Positions 1-8,522 of a DNA stretch of 64,000 nucleotides are shown here, piece after piece. Within the stretch, counting starts at the first letter, position 1. Each line of letters opens with the position of its first letter. The DNA lies in assembly GCF_024435355.1 (NCBI RefSeq), contig NZ_JAMJWG010000018.1, forward strand, positions 168,684-232,683, given 5' to 3'. The translations under genes and the position numbers were made by a program. The notes below the pieces were generated by a model. It was not told the origin of the DNA, did no database searches, and worked only from the letters and a program-made list of their open reading frames with translations. The DNA comes from Streptomyces odontomachi (lineage in GTDB: Bacteria; Actinomycetota; Actinomycetes; Streptomycetales; Streptomycetaceae).

Positions 1-796
1 CCGGCTGCGCGGGAACTTCGTCGCCGACCTCCTCGACACCCCCGACCAGGACGCCACCGGCCTGATGGAACGGGGCCGCCGGCTCGGCATCGACCTTCGG
101 CGCCCGCATCTCGTACTGGTCGCCCAGGCGGCGCAGCCGGCACGCGAACGGCTCACCGCGGCCGCCGTCTCGGGCTTCGCCGCCGGCCGTCCCGGCGGGG
201 TCGGCACCGAGTACCGCGGCACGCTGGTGCTGCTGCTGCCGGCCGAACCGGACCCGGCCGGCGACGACACGGCCGGCGCCGGGTCCTTCGCACCGGTCGT
301 CGACACGGGGGCGGTGGCCCGGGAGATGGCGGCCCGGCTGAGCACCTTCGCCGCGGCACCGGTGACCGTGGCCGCCGCCGGTCCGGCGAGCGGTGCCGGT
401 GAGGTGGTCGCGGCCCATGCGGAGGCCTCCCGCTGCCTGCACGTCATGACGGCGCTGGGGCGCACGGGCGAGGGCGCCAGCACGCCCGAACTCGGCTTCC
501 TCGGGGTGGTGCTGGGCGGCGGCCGGGACGCACGCGACTTCGTCGACGCCACCCTCGGCCCGCTGCTGCGGTACGACGCGCAACGCGGCACCGAGCTGGT
601 GCGCACCCTCGACGCCTACTTCACCGCAGGGCAGGTCCTCACCCGCGCCAAGGACACGCTGCACGTCCACGTCAACACCGTGGTGCAGCGCCTGGACCGG
701 ATCCAGACCCTGCTCGGCCCCGACTGGAACCAGCCGGAGCGCGCACTCGAACTCCATCTCGCGCTCCGGCTGCGTGCCCTGTCGGACGCGCCGTGA
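1..796 (+). CDS. PucR/CdaR-type transcriptional regulator, C-terminal part (5' end outside window)
   Basis: The reading frame is already open at base 2 and runs to the TGA at 794-796, so the gene starts upstream of the window; the first ATG seen here (65) is internal. The last ~65 residues carry the PucR-type helix-turn-helix: an LxxYF segment, then a helix pair with HVNTVVQRLDRI, then a leucine-rich end (ELHLALRLRAL). In this family the C-terminal domain binds DNA and the N-terminal part, missing here, senses a small molecule; PucR itself controls purine catabolism. The next gene starts 19 bases after the stop on the same strand. The target cannot be told from the fragment, though the molybdenum hydroxylase operon is only 1 kb away. 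Confidence 0.8.
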   Translation, partial: RLRGNFVADLLDTPDQDATGLMERGRRLGIDLRRPHLVLVAQAAQPARERLTAAAVSGFAAGRPGGVGTEYRGTLVLLLPAEPDPAGDDTAGAGSFAPVVDTGAVAREMAARLSTFAAAPVTVAAAGPASGAGEVVAAHAEASRCLHVMTALGRTGEGASTPELGFLGVVLGGGRDARDFVDATLGPLLRYDAQRGTELVRTLDAYFTAGQVLTRAKDTLHVHVNTVVQRLDRIQTLLGPDWNQPERALELHLALRLRALSDAP

Positions 797-815
797 GGCC
801 CGGCATACTGCACCC

Positions 816-1688
816 GTGCTGAACGGGTTGCGGGACCGGCTGCGCGCCGATGGCCTCGACGATGACGTGGTCGAGGCCGACGTGCTCACCGGCGGCGTGG
901 TGAACACGGTGTCGCTGGTGACCTGGCGCGACGGCACCCGGCGAGTGGTCAAGTACGCTCCGGCGGCGCCCGACGGCCTTTACCGTTGCGAGGCCGAGGG
1001 CCTTGCGGTGCTGGGTGGCACCGGGGGCCTTGCCGTGCCCGAGGTCTGCCATGTCAGTGACCGGCTGCTGATGATGAAGGAGCTCCGGCCGCTGGAGGAC
1101 GTCCCGGCCGGTTTCTGGGAGGCCGCCGGCCGCGCGGTGGCCGCCCTGCACACCGTACGCGGCGAGCGGCACGGCTGGCCGCAGGACGGCTGGCTGGGGC
1201 TGCTGCCGCAGGAGAACGCCTGGTGCGACGACGGCCACGAGTTCTTCGCCACCCGGCGCATCCTGCGCTACCTGCCCGAGCCGCAGGTGCAGGAGACGCT
1301 CACCGCCGCCGACCGGGCGGCCATAGAGCGGATCTGCGACCGGCTGCCGGAGCTGGTGCCGCCGACCCCACCGGTGCTCACGCACGGCGACCTGTGGCGC
1401 GGCAACGTGATGATGACCGCCGGCGGGCACCCCGCCTTCATCGACCCCGCCGTCTCCTGGACGTGGCCCGACGTCGACCTGAGCATGTTCCTTCCCGCCG
1501 CAACCCCGGACGAGCGGGACCGGTTCTTCGGCGCGTACCGCGAGGTGCACCCGCTCGGCGACGGCTGGCGCGACCGCCTGCGGATCCTGAACCTGCGGGA
1601 GATGCTGAGCACGCTCGCCCACGAGGGCAACCGCTGGGGCACCCTCGACCACATCCGGCAGGTCACGGCACCGTTCGCCAGCACGTAG
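816..1688 (+). CDS. Fructosamine kinase family protein (aminoglycoside-phosphotransferase fold)
   Basis: A 290-residue protein. The GTG at 816 (VLNGLRDRL) is chosen because the in-frame ATG at 774 lies inside the upstream gene. Visible features are an N-terminal small lobe with GGVVNTV and a nucleotide-binding lysine (RRVVKYAP), the catalytic HGDLWRGN loop in the second half, and an IDPAV segment holding the metal-binding aspartate. These are hallmarks of the fructosamine/ketosamine 3-kinases, which phosphorylate sugar-amine adducts on proteins or small molecules and so start deglycation. The length matches the family (~290). It follows the PucR-type gene closely and may share its transcript; a hairpin lies just downstream. 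The natural substrate is unknown. Confidence 0.85.
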   Translation: MLNGLRDRLRADGLDDDVVEADVLTGGVVNTVSLVTWRDGTRRVVKYAPAAPDGLYRCEAEGLAVLGGTGGLAVPEVCHVSDRLLMMKELRPLEDVPAGFWEAAGRAVAALHTVRGERHGWPQDGWLGLLPQENAWCDDGHEFFATRRILRYLPEPQVQETLTAADRAAIERICDRLPELVPPTPPVLTHGDLWRGNVMMTAGGHPAFIDPAVSWTWPDVDLSMFLPAATPDERDRFFGAYREVHPLGDGWRDRLRILNLREMLSTLAHEGNRWGTLDHIRQVTAPFAST

Positions 1689-1725
1689 CAGGGCACGCCG
1701 CGCACCCGCCGACCGCAGCGGGCCC

Positions 1726-1773
1726 GTGCGGGGCGACCGGTCAAGCCGCCCGACCGGCCAGGCCGCCCCGCAC
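1726..1773. terminator. Bidirectional terminator hairpin between convergent genes
   Basis: GTGCGGGGCG (1726-1735) pairs perfectly with CGCCCCGCAC (1764-1773), and inside it CCGGTC (1737-1742) pairs with GACCGG (1752-1757). It fills the 89-base gap between the convergent kinase and xdhC genes. There is no U-tract, as is common in actinomycetes. Confidence 0.6.
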
Positions 1774-1777
1774 GCAC

Positions 1778-2923
1778 TCAGGCGACCGCGACGCCCCGTC
1801 CGTGCCGCTCCGTGTCGCGGTGGATGGGGGCGTCCGAACCGGTCAGCGGGACGCCGGTGCCGCCGCGGCGGGCCGCGACGATCTCCGCCGCGATGGACAG
1901 GGCGGTCTCCTCGGGAGTACGGGCGCCCAGGTCCAGGCCGATGGGTGACCGCAGCCGGGCCAGCTCCGCATCGGTGACGCCGGCTGCTCGCAACCGCCGG
2001 TTGCGGTCCGCGTGGGTGCGGCGCGAGCCCATCGCCCCGACGAACGCGACCGGCATCCGCAGGGCCGTTTCCAGGAGCGGCACGTCGAACTTGGCGTCAT
2101 GGGTGAGCACGCAGAGCACCGTGCGCGCGTCGGTCTCGGTGCTGCGCAGGTAGCGGTGCGGCCAGTCGACCACGATGTCGTCCGCGTCGGGGAATCGGGA
2201 CCGGGTGGCGAACACGGGCCGGGCGTCGCACACGGTCACGTGGTAGCCGAGGAACCGGCCGGCGCGTACCAGCGCCGCGGCGAAGTCGATCGCGCCGAAC
2301 ACGATCATGCGGGGCGGTGGCACCTGCGACTCCACGAACAGGGTGAAGCCGTCGGGGCAGAGCCGGCCGTCCGCCGCGAGCCCCACCATGCCGGTACGGC
2401 CGGTGTCCAGCAGGGCCCCGACGTCGGCCGCCGCCTTGCGGTCCAGCTCGGCGGCGCCGCCCAGGCTGCCCTCGTACGCACCGTCGGGGTGCACGAGCAG
2501 TGCCCTGCCGAGCAGTTCGGCGGGGCCTTCGGCGACCCGGGCGAGGGCCGCCGCCCGGCCTTGGGCGGCGGCCGACAGCGCGGCGGCGAGGAGCCCACGG
2601 GCGGGCGCGTCGGCGCCGACCGGGGTGACCAGGACGTCGATGGTGCCGCCGCAGGTCAGCCCGACGGCGAACGCGTCCTCGTCGCTGTAGCCGAACTGTT
2701 CGCGCACCGTCCGGCCGTCCTCGAGCGCCTGGACGCACAGGTCGTAGACGGCACCCTCCACGCAGCCGCCCGAGACCGAGCCGATGGCCGTGCCGGCGCC
2801 GTCCACGGCGAGGCAGGCGCCCGGGTCGCGCGGTGCGCTGCCCTGGACGGCCACCACGGTCGCCACGGCGAAGGCCCGGCCCTCCTCGACCCAGCGGCTC
2901 AGCTGCCCGGCCAGATCAAGCAC
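1778..2923 (-). CDS. xdhC: XdhC/CoxI family maturation factor for a molybdenum hydroxylase
   Basis: 381 residues, GTG start (MLDLAGQL). The N-terminal XdhC/CoxI domain contains GSAPRDPGA and SGGCVEGAVYD (about residues 25-60), and the C-terminal Rossmann-like domain has VFGAIDFAAALVRAG and GAMGSRRTHADR. XdhC proteins bind molybdenum cofactor, promote its sulfuration and insert it into the large subunit of xanthine dehydrogenase/aldehyde oxidase-type enzymes. It is the last gene of the four-gene operon and its start overlaps the end of the molybdopterin subunit gene by 8 bases, which fits co-translation with its client. An odd feature is VFGAID where many relatives have a VFGAGH-like motif. 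Confidence 0.9.
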   Translation of the reverse strand: MLDLAGQLSRWVEEGRAFAVATVVAVQGSAPRDPGACLAVDGAGTAIGSVSGGCVEGAVYDLCVQALEDGRTVREQFGYSDEDAFAVGLTCGGTIDVLVTPVGADAPARGLLAAALSAAAQGRAAALARVAEGPAELLGRALLVHPDGAYEGSLGGAAELDRKAAADVGALLDTGRTGMVGLAADGRLCPDGFTLFVESQVPPPRMIVFGAIDFAAALVRAGRFLGYHVTVCDARPVFATRSRFPDADDIVVDWPHRYLRSTETDARTVLCVLTHDAKFDVPLLETALRMPVAFVGAMGSRRTHADRNRRLRAAGVTDAELARLRSPIGLDLGARTPEETALSIAAEIVAARRGGTGVPLTGSDAPIHRDTERHGRGVAVA

Positions 2924-5066
2924 GGGGTGCTCCCGTGCCCGCCGTCAGCACGCGGTCGGGCCTGATCGGCAGGTTCCGGTGCCGTACGCCGGTGGCGTGC
3001 CACACCGCGTTGGCGACGGCCGCCGCGGCGCCCACGATGCCGACCTCACCGACGCCCTTGATCCCGACCGGGTCGTCCGGGTCGGTGTCGTCCACCCAGT
3101 CCGCCTCGATGTTCGGGATGTCGGCGTGCGCGGCGATGTGGTAGCCGGCGAAGTCGGCGCCGATCAGGCCGCCGAAGGCGGGGTCCCTGGCCGCCTCCTC
3201 GTGCAGTGCCATGGAGATGCCCCAGGCCATCCCGCCGACCAGCTGGTTGCGCGCGGTCAGCGGGTTGACGATACGGCCGGCCGCGAAGATGCCGAGCATC
3301 CGGCGCACCCGTACCTCGCCGGTGCCGACGTCCACGGCGACCTCCGCGAACTGCGCTCCGAACGTGTGCCGTTCGCGTGCCGCGAGCGCGCCGATGGCGT
3401 CGGCGGTGTCCGAGCGCGCCGTGATGCCCTCCGGTGGGACGACGCCGCCCAGGGCCAGTTGCTCGCGCAGGTCACGTGCGGCGGTCTCGACCGCCCACGA
3501 CCAGGAGCGGGTGCCCATGGAGCCGCCGGAGATGAACGCCTGGCCGAAGTCGCTGTCCCCGATCCGGACGCGCACCCGGTCCGAGGGCACGTCGAGCACG
3601 TCGGCCGCGACGAGCGTCAGCGCGGTCCGCGCACCGGTGCCGACGTCCGACGCCGTGATCCGCACGGTGAAGGTGCCGTCCGGCTCCGCCGTCACCGCCG
3701 CCGTGGAGGGGGCGGACCCCGACGGGAAGGACGCGGCCGCGGTGCCGGTCCCGAGCAGCCAGCGCCCGTCGCGACGCTGTCCGGGACGCGGGTCCCGGTC
3801 CGCCCAGCCGAACCTGCGGGCGCCCTCCTCGAAGCAGGCCATGAGCTTGCGGGTGCTGAACGGCATCCCGGACACCGGGCCGGTCTTGGGGTCGTTGCGG
3901 GCGCGCAGCGCGATGGGGTCGATGCCGGCCCGCTCGGCGAGCTCGTCGAACGCCGCCTCCAGCGCGAACGACCCCGGCGCCTCGCCCGGCGCCCGCATGA
4001 AGGTCGGGGTGGGCACGTCGCGCTGCATCACCTGGTTGACCGTGTAGTGCGCGTCGGCGTCGTACATCACGCGTGCCGGCGCCGAGGCCCCCTCGACGAA
4101 CTCGTGCACGGTCGACGTGACGCTGAGGGAGCGGTGTTCCAGCGCACGCAGCCGACCGTCGGCGTCGGCACCCAGCCTGATCCGCTGCGCCGTGGGGCTC
4201 CGGTAGCCCACGATGGAGAACATCTGACGCCGCGTCAGCACCACCCGGACGGGGCGCTGGAGGACCGTCGCGGCCATCACGGCGGCCACCTGGTGGGTAC
4301 GGACCCCCTTGCACCCGAAGGCGCCGCCGATGTGTTCGGAGCGCACCCGCACCGCCGCGGGGTCGAGCGAGAACAGCTTGGCGAGTTCCCCGGCGATCCA
4401 CATGCTGCCCTGGTTGGAGTCGACGACTTCGAGGCGACCGCCCTCCCAGCGGGCCATCGCCGCGTGCGGCTCCATCGGGTTGTGGTGCTCTTCGGGGGTG
4501 GTGTACTCCTCGTCCACGACGACGGCGGACGCGCCGAGCTCCGCCTCCAGGTCCCCCTTGCTGGTCTCCCCGTCCAGGTCGCGGGCGCCGCCCACGTAGT
4601 CGTCGGAGGTCCGCGGGTCGAACTCGACCTCGTGCGGCTCCGCGTCGTAGTCCACGTAGTCCACCTGGAGCGCCTCGGCGGCCTCCCGGGCCTGCTCGGA
4701 CGTCTCCGCCACGACGAGCGCCACCGGCCAGCCCATGTGCGGCACCCGGTCGTCCTGGAAGACGACGGCGGTGGGGTACGGCTTGCTGCCGAGGATGGTG
4801 GTGTACGAGCCGTCGACGTGGGGCGCGTTCCCGTGGTGCAGCACGGCCAGGACGCCGGGCATCTCCAGGACGGGACCGGTCCGTACGGCGCGGACGCGGC
4901 CGCGTGCCACGGTGGATAGCACCAGCCAGCCGTGGGCGAGCTCGGCGTACGGGATGTCTCCTGCGTAGCGGGCGGTCCCGGTGACCTTCTCCCGGCCCTC
5001 CACTCGGGTGTGCGACGTGCCGACGGCGCGGTTCGTCGTCGTGGTCGCGACGGTGGTCGTGGTCAT
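2916..5066 (-). CDS. Molybdopterin-binding subunit of an aldehyde oxidase/xanthine dehydrogenase-type enzyme (PaoC-like)
   Basis: 716 residues from the ATG at 5066 (a threonine-rich start); longer frames upstream overlap the preceding gene. It has the N-terminal aldehyde oxidase a/b hammerhead (KVTGTARYAGDIP) and the large molybdopterin-binding domain with GGAFGCKG, FMRAPGEAPG, GGSMGTRSW and, near the C-terminus, GVGEVGIVGAAAA, which holds the conserved active-site glutamate. The ~715-residue length and three-subunit arrangement match PaoABC (YagTSR)-type periplasmic aldehyde oxidoreductases rather than single-chain xanthine dehydrogenases. Its first codon overlaps the FAD subunit stop (ATGA) and its end overlaps xdhC. 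The substrate (aldehyde or N-heterocycle) cannot be read from sequence. Confidence 0.92.
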   Translation of the reverse strand: MTTTTVATTTTNRAVGTSHTRVEGREKVTGTARYAGDIPYAELAHGWLVLSTVARGRVRAVRTGPVLEMPGVLAVLHHGNAPHVDGSYTTILGSKPYPTAVVFQDDRVPHMGWPVALVVAETSEQAREAAEALQVDYVDYDAEPHEVEFDPRTSDDYVGGARDLDGETSKGDLEAELGASAVVVDEEYTTPEEHHNPMEPHAAMARWEGGRLEVVDSNQGSMWIAGELAKLFSLDPAAVRVRSEHIGGAFGCKGVRTHQVAAVMAATVLQRPVRVVLTRRQMFSIVGYRSPTAQRIRLGADADGRLRALEHRSLSVTSTVHEFVEGASAPARVMYDADAHYTVNQVMQRDVPTPTFMRAPGEAPGSFALEAAFDELAERAGIDPIALRARNDPKTGPVSGMPFSTRKLMACFEEGARRFGWADRDPRPGQRRDGRWLLGTGTAAASFPSGSAPSTAAVTAEPDGTFTVRITASDVGTGARTALTLVAADVLDVPSDRVRVRIGDSDFGQAFISGGSMGTRSWSWAVETAARDLREQLALGGVVPPEGITARSDTADAIGALAARERHTFGAQFAEVAVDVGTGEVRVRRMLGIFAAGRIVNPLTARNQLVGGMAWGISMALHEEAARDPAFGGLIGADFAGYHIAAHADIPNIEADWVDDTDPDDPVGIKGVGEVGIVGAAAAVANAVWHATGVRHRNLPIRPDRVLTAGTGAPRA

Positions 5067-6055
5067 CGGGCGGCCTCCTCGCAGAGTTCGGTCAGCACGG
5101 CCACCACGAGATTGCGCATCAGGGTCACCTTGTATCCGTTCTGGGGGAGTGGCCGGGCGGCCGCCAGCTCGGCGTCGGCGGCGGCGGCGAAGGAGTCGGC
5201 GTGGGCCGGGGCGCCGGTCAGCGCGCGCTCGGCGGCGTGGGCCCGCCACGGCCGGGACGCCACCGCCCCGAAGGCCAGGCGCGCCTCGTGCACGGCGCCG
5301 TCCCGGACGTCGATCGCGGCGGCCAGCGAGCCGATCGCGAACGCGTAGGAGGCACGCTCGCGTACCTTGCGGTAGCGCGAGAGGGCGGCGACCGGCGCGG
5401 GCGGCACGCTGACGCCGGTGATCAGCGCCCCGGGCGGCAGCGCGGTCTCCAGGTGCGGGGTGTCGCCGACGGGCAGGTAGAACTCGCTGAGCGGCAGCTC
5501 GCCGGGCCCGTCCGCCGACCGGTACGAGACGACGGCGTCGAAGGCGGTCAGCGCCACCCCCATGTCCGAGGGGTGGACGGCCACGCAGTGGTCGGAGGCG
5601 CCCAGCACCGCGTGGTTGCGGTGCTCGCCCTCGATGGCGGGGCAACCGCTGCCGGGAACGCGCTTGTTGCACGGCTTGGTCACGTCGGTGAAGTAGCCGC
5701 AGCGGGTGCGCTGGAGCAGGTTCCCGCCGACCGTGGCCATGTTGCGCAGTTGCCCCGAGGCACCGGCCAGCACCGCCTGGGCCAGTGCCGGGTAGCGGCG
5801 GCGGACTTCGGGGTGGGCGGCGAGGTCGCTGTTGGTGACCGTGGCACCGATGTGCAGGGTCCCGTCATCGGCCACCTCGATCCGGTCGAGGGGCAGACCG
5901 CGGACGTCGACGAGCCGGCCGGGCCGTTCCACCCCGGTCTTCATCAGGTCGACGAGGTTGGTGCCACCGCCGAGGAAGCGTGCGTCCGGGTCGGCGTCCA
6001 GCAGCGCGAGGGCGCCGGACACGTCGGATGCGCGCTGATAGGTGAACTCCCTCAT
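5063..6055 (-). CDS. FAD-binding subunit of the molybdenum hydroxylase (PaoB-like, with extra Fe-S cysteines)
   Basis: 330 residues, ATG at 6055 (MREFTYQRA). The FAD-binding domain of CO dehydrogenase flavoprotein type is shown by LGGGTNLVDLMK (about residues 29-40) and by NMATVGGNLLQRTRC. The stretch with RCGYF, KPCNKR and GSGCPA is the cysteine-bearing insertion seen in PaoB-like subunits, which binds an additional [4Fe-4S] cluster, so this complex probably has three Fe-S clusters. Both ends overlap neighbours by ATGA, which indicates translational coupling and fixed stoichiometry. It carries electrons from the [2Fe-2S] subunit to FAD and then to the final acceptor. Confidence 0.92.
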   Translation of the reverse strand: MREFTYQRASDVSGALALLDADPDARFLGGGTNLVDLMKTGVERPGRLVDVRGLPLDRIEVADDGTLHIGATVTNSDLAAHPEVRRRYPALAQAVLAGASGQLRNMATVGGNLLQRTRCGYFTDVTKPCNKRVPGSGCPAIEGEHRNHAVLGASDHCVAVHPSDMGVALTAFDAVVSYRSADGPGELPLSEFYLPVGDTPHLETALPPGALITGVSVPPAPVAALSRYRKVRERASYAFAIGSLAAAIDVRDGAVHEARLAFGAVASRPWRAHAAERALTGAPAHADSFAAAADAELAAARPLPQNGYKVTLMRNLVVAVLTELCEEAAR

Positions 6056-6651
6056 ACCGACGCCTCCGCCACCTTCGTCGTCGTCCCCTGTGCCGTGTCC
6101 GCCTCCGCACCGGCGGTGGCCTCGGCCGCCCGGGCGACCGCCTTGACGATCGACGGGTAGGCGGCGCAGCGGCAGAGGTTGCCGCTCATCCGCTCCCGGA
6201 TCTCCTCGGGGGTCAGGGGTGGTGGTCCCGCCTCCGGCCGGAGGTCGTCGGTGACGGCGCTCGGCCAGCCCGCGGCGTGCTCTTCCAGCACCGCGACGGC
6301 CGAGCAGATCTGGCCCGGGGTGCAGTAACCGCACTGGTACCCGTCGAAGTCCAGGAACGCCTGCTGCACGGCGTGCAGCCGCTCCCCGTCGGCGACCCCT
6401 TCGACGGTGGTGATCGCACGCCCCTCGGCGGCCATCGCCAGCTGGAGGCAGGAGACCACTCGGCGTCCTTCGAGCAGAACCGTGCAGGCCCCGCATTGTC
6501 CCTGGTCACAGCCCTTCTTGGGGCCGGTGAGAGAGAGCCGCTCACGTAGGGCGTCAAGCAGCGTGGTGCGATGGTCGACGGACAGCGTGCAGTCCTCGCC
6601 GTTGATGTTCAAGGTGATGGTGCTGTACGTCGACGAGGGGGCTGGGGCCAT
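6052..6651 (-). CDS. [2Fe-2S] iron-sulfur subunit of the molybdenum hydroxylase (PaoA-like)
   Basis: 199 residues. The ATG at 6651 (MAPAPSS) is preferred over one 39 bases upstream because AGAAGG sits about 8 bases before it. The N-terminal plant-type ferredoxin domain has C48, C53, C56 (GCDQGQCGACTV) and C68; the C-terminal four-helix domain has C107, C110 (CGYC) and C160, C162 (CRC), so all eight ligands of two [2Fe-2S] clusters are present. No twin-arginine signal is visible, unlike E. coli PaoA, so the complex is probably cytoplasmic. It is the first gene of the operon. A half operator matching the TetR palindromes lies at 6695-6704, just upstream. Confidence 0.93.
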   Translation of the reverse strand: MAPAPSSTYSTITLNINGEDCTLSVDHRTTLLDALRERLSLTGPKKGCDQGQCGACTVLLEGRRVVSCLQLAMAAEGRAITTVEGVADGERLHAVQQAFLDFDGYQCGYCTPGQICSAVAVLEEHAAGWPSAVTDDLRPEAGPPPLTPEEIRERMSGNLCRCAAYPSIVKAVARAAEATAGAEADTAQGTTTKVAEASV

Positions 6652-6694
6652 GGTCAGCCTTCTTTCGCGGATCCGGAACACGTCGAACAAAGTC

Positions 6695-6704
6695 TGGACA
6701 GTTG
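6695..6704. promoter_or_regulatory. Half-operator-like site upstream of the iron-sulfur subunit gene
   Basis: TGGACAGTTG shares nine contiguous bases (GGACAGTTG) with one strand of the palindrome at 6994-7007 (CGGACAGTTGTCCG on the minus strand). It is 44 bases before the start of the hydroxylase operon, a sensible place for a repressor. With a 9-base match it could be chance. Confidence 0.4.
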
Positions 6705-6961
6705 GAGTCGACTAGAGGCAAGCGTTGAAGGGTCATGGATCGTGACGAGGGCAGGCGAGCAAACAGCGACCGAGGGCAGACAACAGAGAGAAACCCAATA
6801 CTTCAGACATATGCCGTCAATCAGCGGACAGCGGAGGATCCAGCGGACGCGGCGAGGATGGCACTGATGGCACGGGAATACGCAGGTGGCCGGCAAGGGT
6901 GGGGCGGCAGAGAGTCACCGACCACCCCGTCGACCGCGACCGCCGCTATGGTGGACCCAAC

Positions 6962-7007
6962 CGGACAAGCGTCCGCTACTGCATGAACCTACCCGGACAA
7001 CTGTCCG
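6962..7007. promoter_or_regulatory. Two palindromic operator candidates in front of the TetR gene
   Basis: CGGACAAGCGTCCG (6962-6975) and CGGACAACTGTCCG (6994-7007) have the same 5-base arms (CGGAC/GTCCG) and 4-base spacers. Their centres are 32 bases apart, about three helical turns, so two dimers would sit on one face. They lie 46-91 bases upstream of the TetR start in the divergent region shared with the molybdenum hydroxylase operon. The rest of the 400-base gap (6652-7052) is noticeably less GC-rich and shows no credible gene. Confidence 0.7.
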
Positions 7008-7052
7008 TTTAGCAAGACCGAACCGCGCGCCCCCGAGCCCCGAGGAGGACGA

Positions 7053-7631
7053 GTGCAGCACAAGAAGGCGCCTCTGCGCTCGGACGCGCAACGCAACCGC
7101 GAGCGCATCCTCGAAGCGGCCCTGGCGGAGCTGACGCGCTGCGCGGACGTCCCGCTGAGCACGATCGCGAAGCGAGCGGGCGTCGGGCAGGGCACGTTCT
7201 ACCGGAACTTCCCCGACCGTGGTGCGCTCGTCCTGGAGGTCTACCGCTACGAGATGCAGCAGGTCTCCGATGCGGCGGCCCGGTTGCTCTGCACCCGCCC
7301 ACCGGACCAGGCGCTCCGGGAGTGGATGGACCGCCTGGCCCGGTTCGCGCTGGCCAAGGCGGGCCTCGCGAACGCGATCCGGCAGGCCACCAGCGCACCG
7401 GGAAAGCCGGCGAAGCCGGGGAACGGCCCGGTGCACTGCGCCGCCGAACTCCTGCTCCGGGCCGGCGAACAGGCCGGCACCATCCGCCCCGGAGTGACCG
7501 CGGACGACTTCTTCCTCGCCATCGCCGGCCTCTGGCAGATCGACCCGCACGGTGACTGGCAACCACGCGTCACCCGGCTCCTGGACCTCGTCATGGACGG
7601 ACTGCGCACGGGGGCGGCAGCCGGGCGGTGA
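7053..7631 (+). CDS. TetR family transcriptional regulator
   Basis: 192 residues, GTG start with GAGGAGG at 7042-7048, spaced correctly. The N-terminal TetR helix-turn-helix spans about residues 34-53 (LSTIAKRAGVGQGTFYRNF), preceded by the RERILEAAL helix. The C-terminal ligand-binding domain is all-helical and its inducer cannot be identified. It is divergent from the molybdenum hydroxylase operon and has two near-identical palindromes directly upstream, so autoregulation plus repression of the operon is the simplest reading (inference). It ends 39 bases from the convergent rRNA methyltransferase gene. Confidence 0.93.
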   Translation: MQHKKAPLRSDAQRNRERILEAALAELTRCADVPLSTIAKRAGVGQGTFYRNFPDRGALVLEVYRYEMQQVSDAAARLLCTRPPDQALREWMDRLARFALAKAGLANAIRQATSAPGKPAKPGNGPVHCAAELLLRAGEQAGTIRPGVTADDFFLAIAGLWQIDPHGDWQPRVTRLLDLVMDGLRTGAAAGR

Positions 7632-7670
7632 GACGGGCACCGGGGGTGGCGGCGCAGGCGCCCCCCGCGA

Positions 7671-8522
7671 TCATCGGGGCCGGTAGGCGGTGGCCAGCAC
7701 GGCGACGGTGACCCGGTCGGGCAGCAAGCCGTCATCGCCCAGGTCCGCACGGCTCACGTGGCGTGCGCTCGGCGTCATCCCCACCAGGTCCAGGGCCGCC
7801 GGCCGGGCCAGCGCCACGGGGTACTCCACCTGCTCGGTGGCGACGGCCTCGAAGTAGGGGTCCAGCGCCCGGTGGAGGCGTGGTTCCTTGGCCGGGTCGA
7901 CGGTGACCGTCCCCGGCACCCGACTGCGCAGCTCGGCCAGATGCCGCCCCGTGGGACGGACCACGATCAGCCGGCCGGCCGGTCGGAGCACTCGGTGGAA
8001 CTCGGCCGGATTGCGCGGGGCGAACACGTCGAGCACCACGTCGGCCACCGCGTCGGCCAGCGGGAAGGGCCGGAAGACGTCCCAGGTCGCGGCGGCGGCT
8101 CGGGCGTGGGCTCGGGCCGCCGAGCGCAGCGCGCGCACCGACGTGTCCAGGCCCAGGCCTCGGGCTCCGGGCAACCGGTCGAGAACGCCGGCCAGGTAGT
8201 AGCCCGTGCCGCATCCGACGTCCACGACCGCGCCACGCTCGGACACGGAGTCGGCCGCCAGACGGGCCAGGGCCTCGCGGATGGGCGCGTATGCGCCGGT
8301 GGCCAGGAAGCGGTCCCGAGCCTGGACCATGGCCGCGTCGTCGCCGCTGGTCGCGCGGGTGCCCGTCAGGAGGCTGACGTAGCCACGCCGGGCGACGTCG
8401 AAGGTGTGGCCCGCCGAACAGCGCAGCGCCCCCCGGTCGGGATGCAGGCGGCGGGTCCGGCAGATGGGGCAGCGCAGCAGGTCGAGGGAGAGTTCGAGGG
8501 CAGGGGGAAGCAACACGGGCAC
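7671..8522 (-). CDS. RlmA/TlrB-like 23S rRNA (guanine-N1) methyltransferase
   Basis: 283 residues. The N-terminus has the zinc-binding module of the RlmA family (C18, C21, C35, H39: LRCPICR, LRCSAGH) followed by the conserved RGYVSLL segment. The SAM-binding motif I is VVDVGCGTGYYL (about 99-110) and motif IV-like FAPRNPAEFHRVLRPAG follows. RlmA-type enzymes methylate N1 of G745 or G748 in 23S rRNA; the actinomycete members TlrB and MyrA give tylosin or mycinamicin resistance. Whether this copy is housekeeping or protective cannot be decided; no macrolide gene is visible nearby. It is transcribed alone, convergent with the TetR gene. Confidence 0.87.
   Translation of the reverse strand: MPVLLPPALELSLDLLRCPICRTRRLHPDRGALRCSAGHTFDVARRGYVSLLTGTRATSGDDAAMVQARDRFLATGAYAPIREALARLAADSVSERGAVVDVGCGTGYYLAGVLDRLPGARGLGLDTSVRALRSAARAHARAAAATWDVFRPFPLADAVADVVLDVFAPRNPAEFHRVLRPAGRLIVVRPTGRHLAELRSRVPGTVTVDPAKEPRLHRALDPYFEAVATEQVEYPVALARPAALDLVGMTPSARHVSRADLGDDGLLPDRVTVAVLATAYRPR

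Noticed and set aside
2784..4919. Plus-strand 711-residue frame over the molybdopterin subunit gene
   Set aside because: Antisense shadow of a strongly supported gene; composition is repetitive and no motif is seen.
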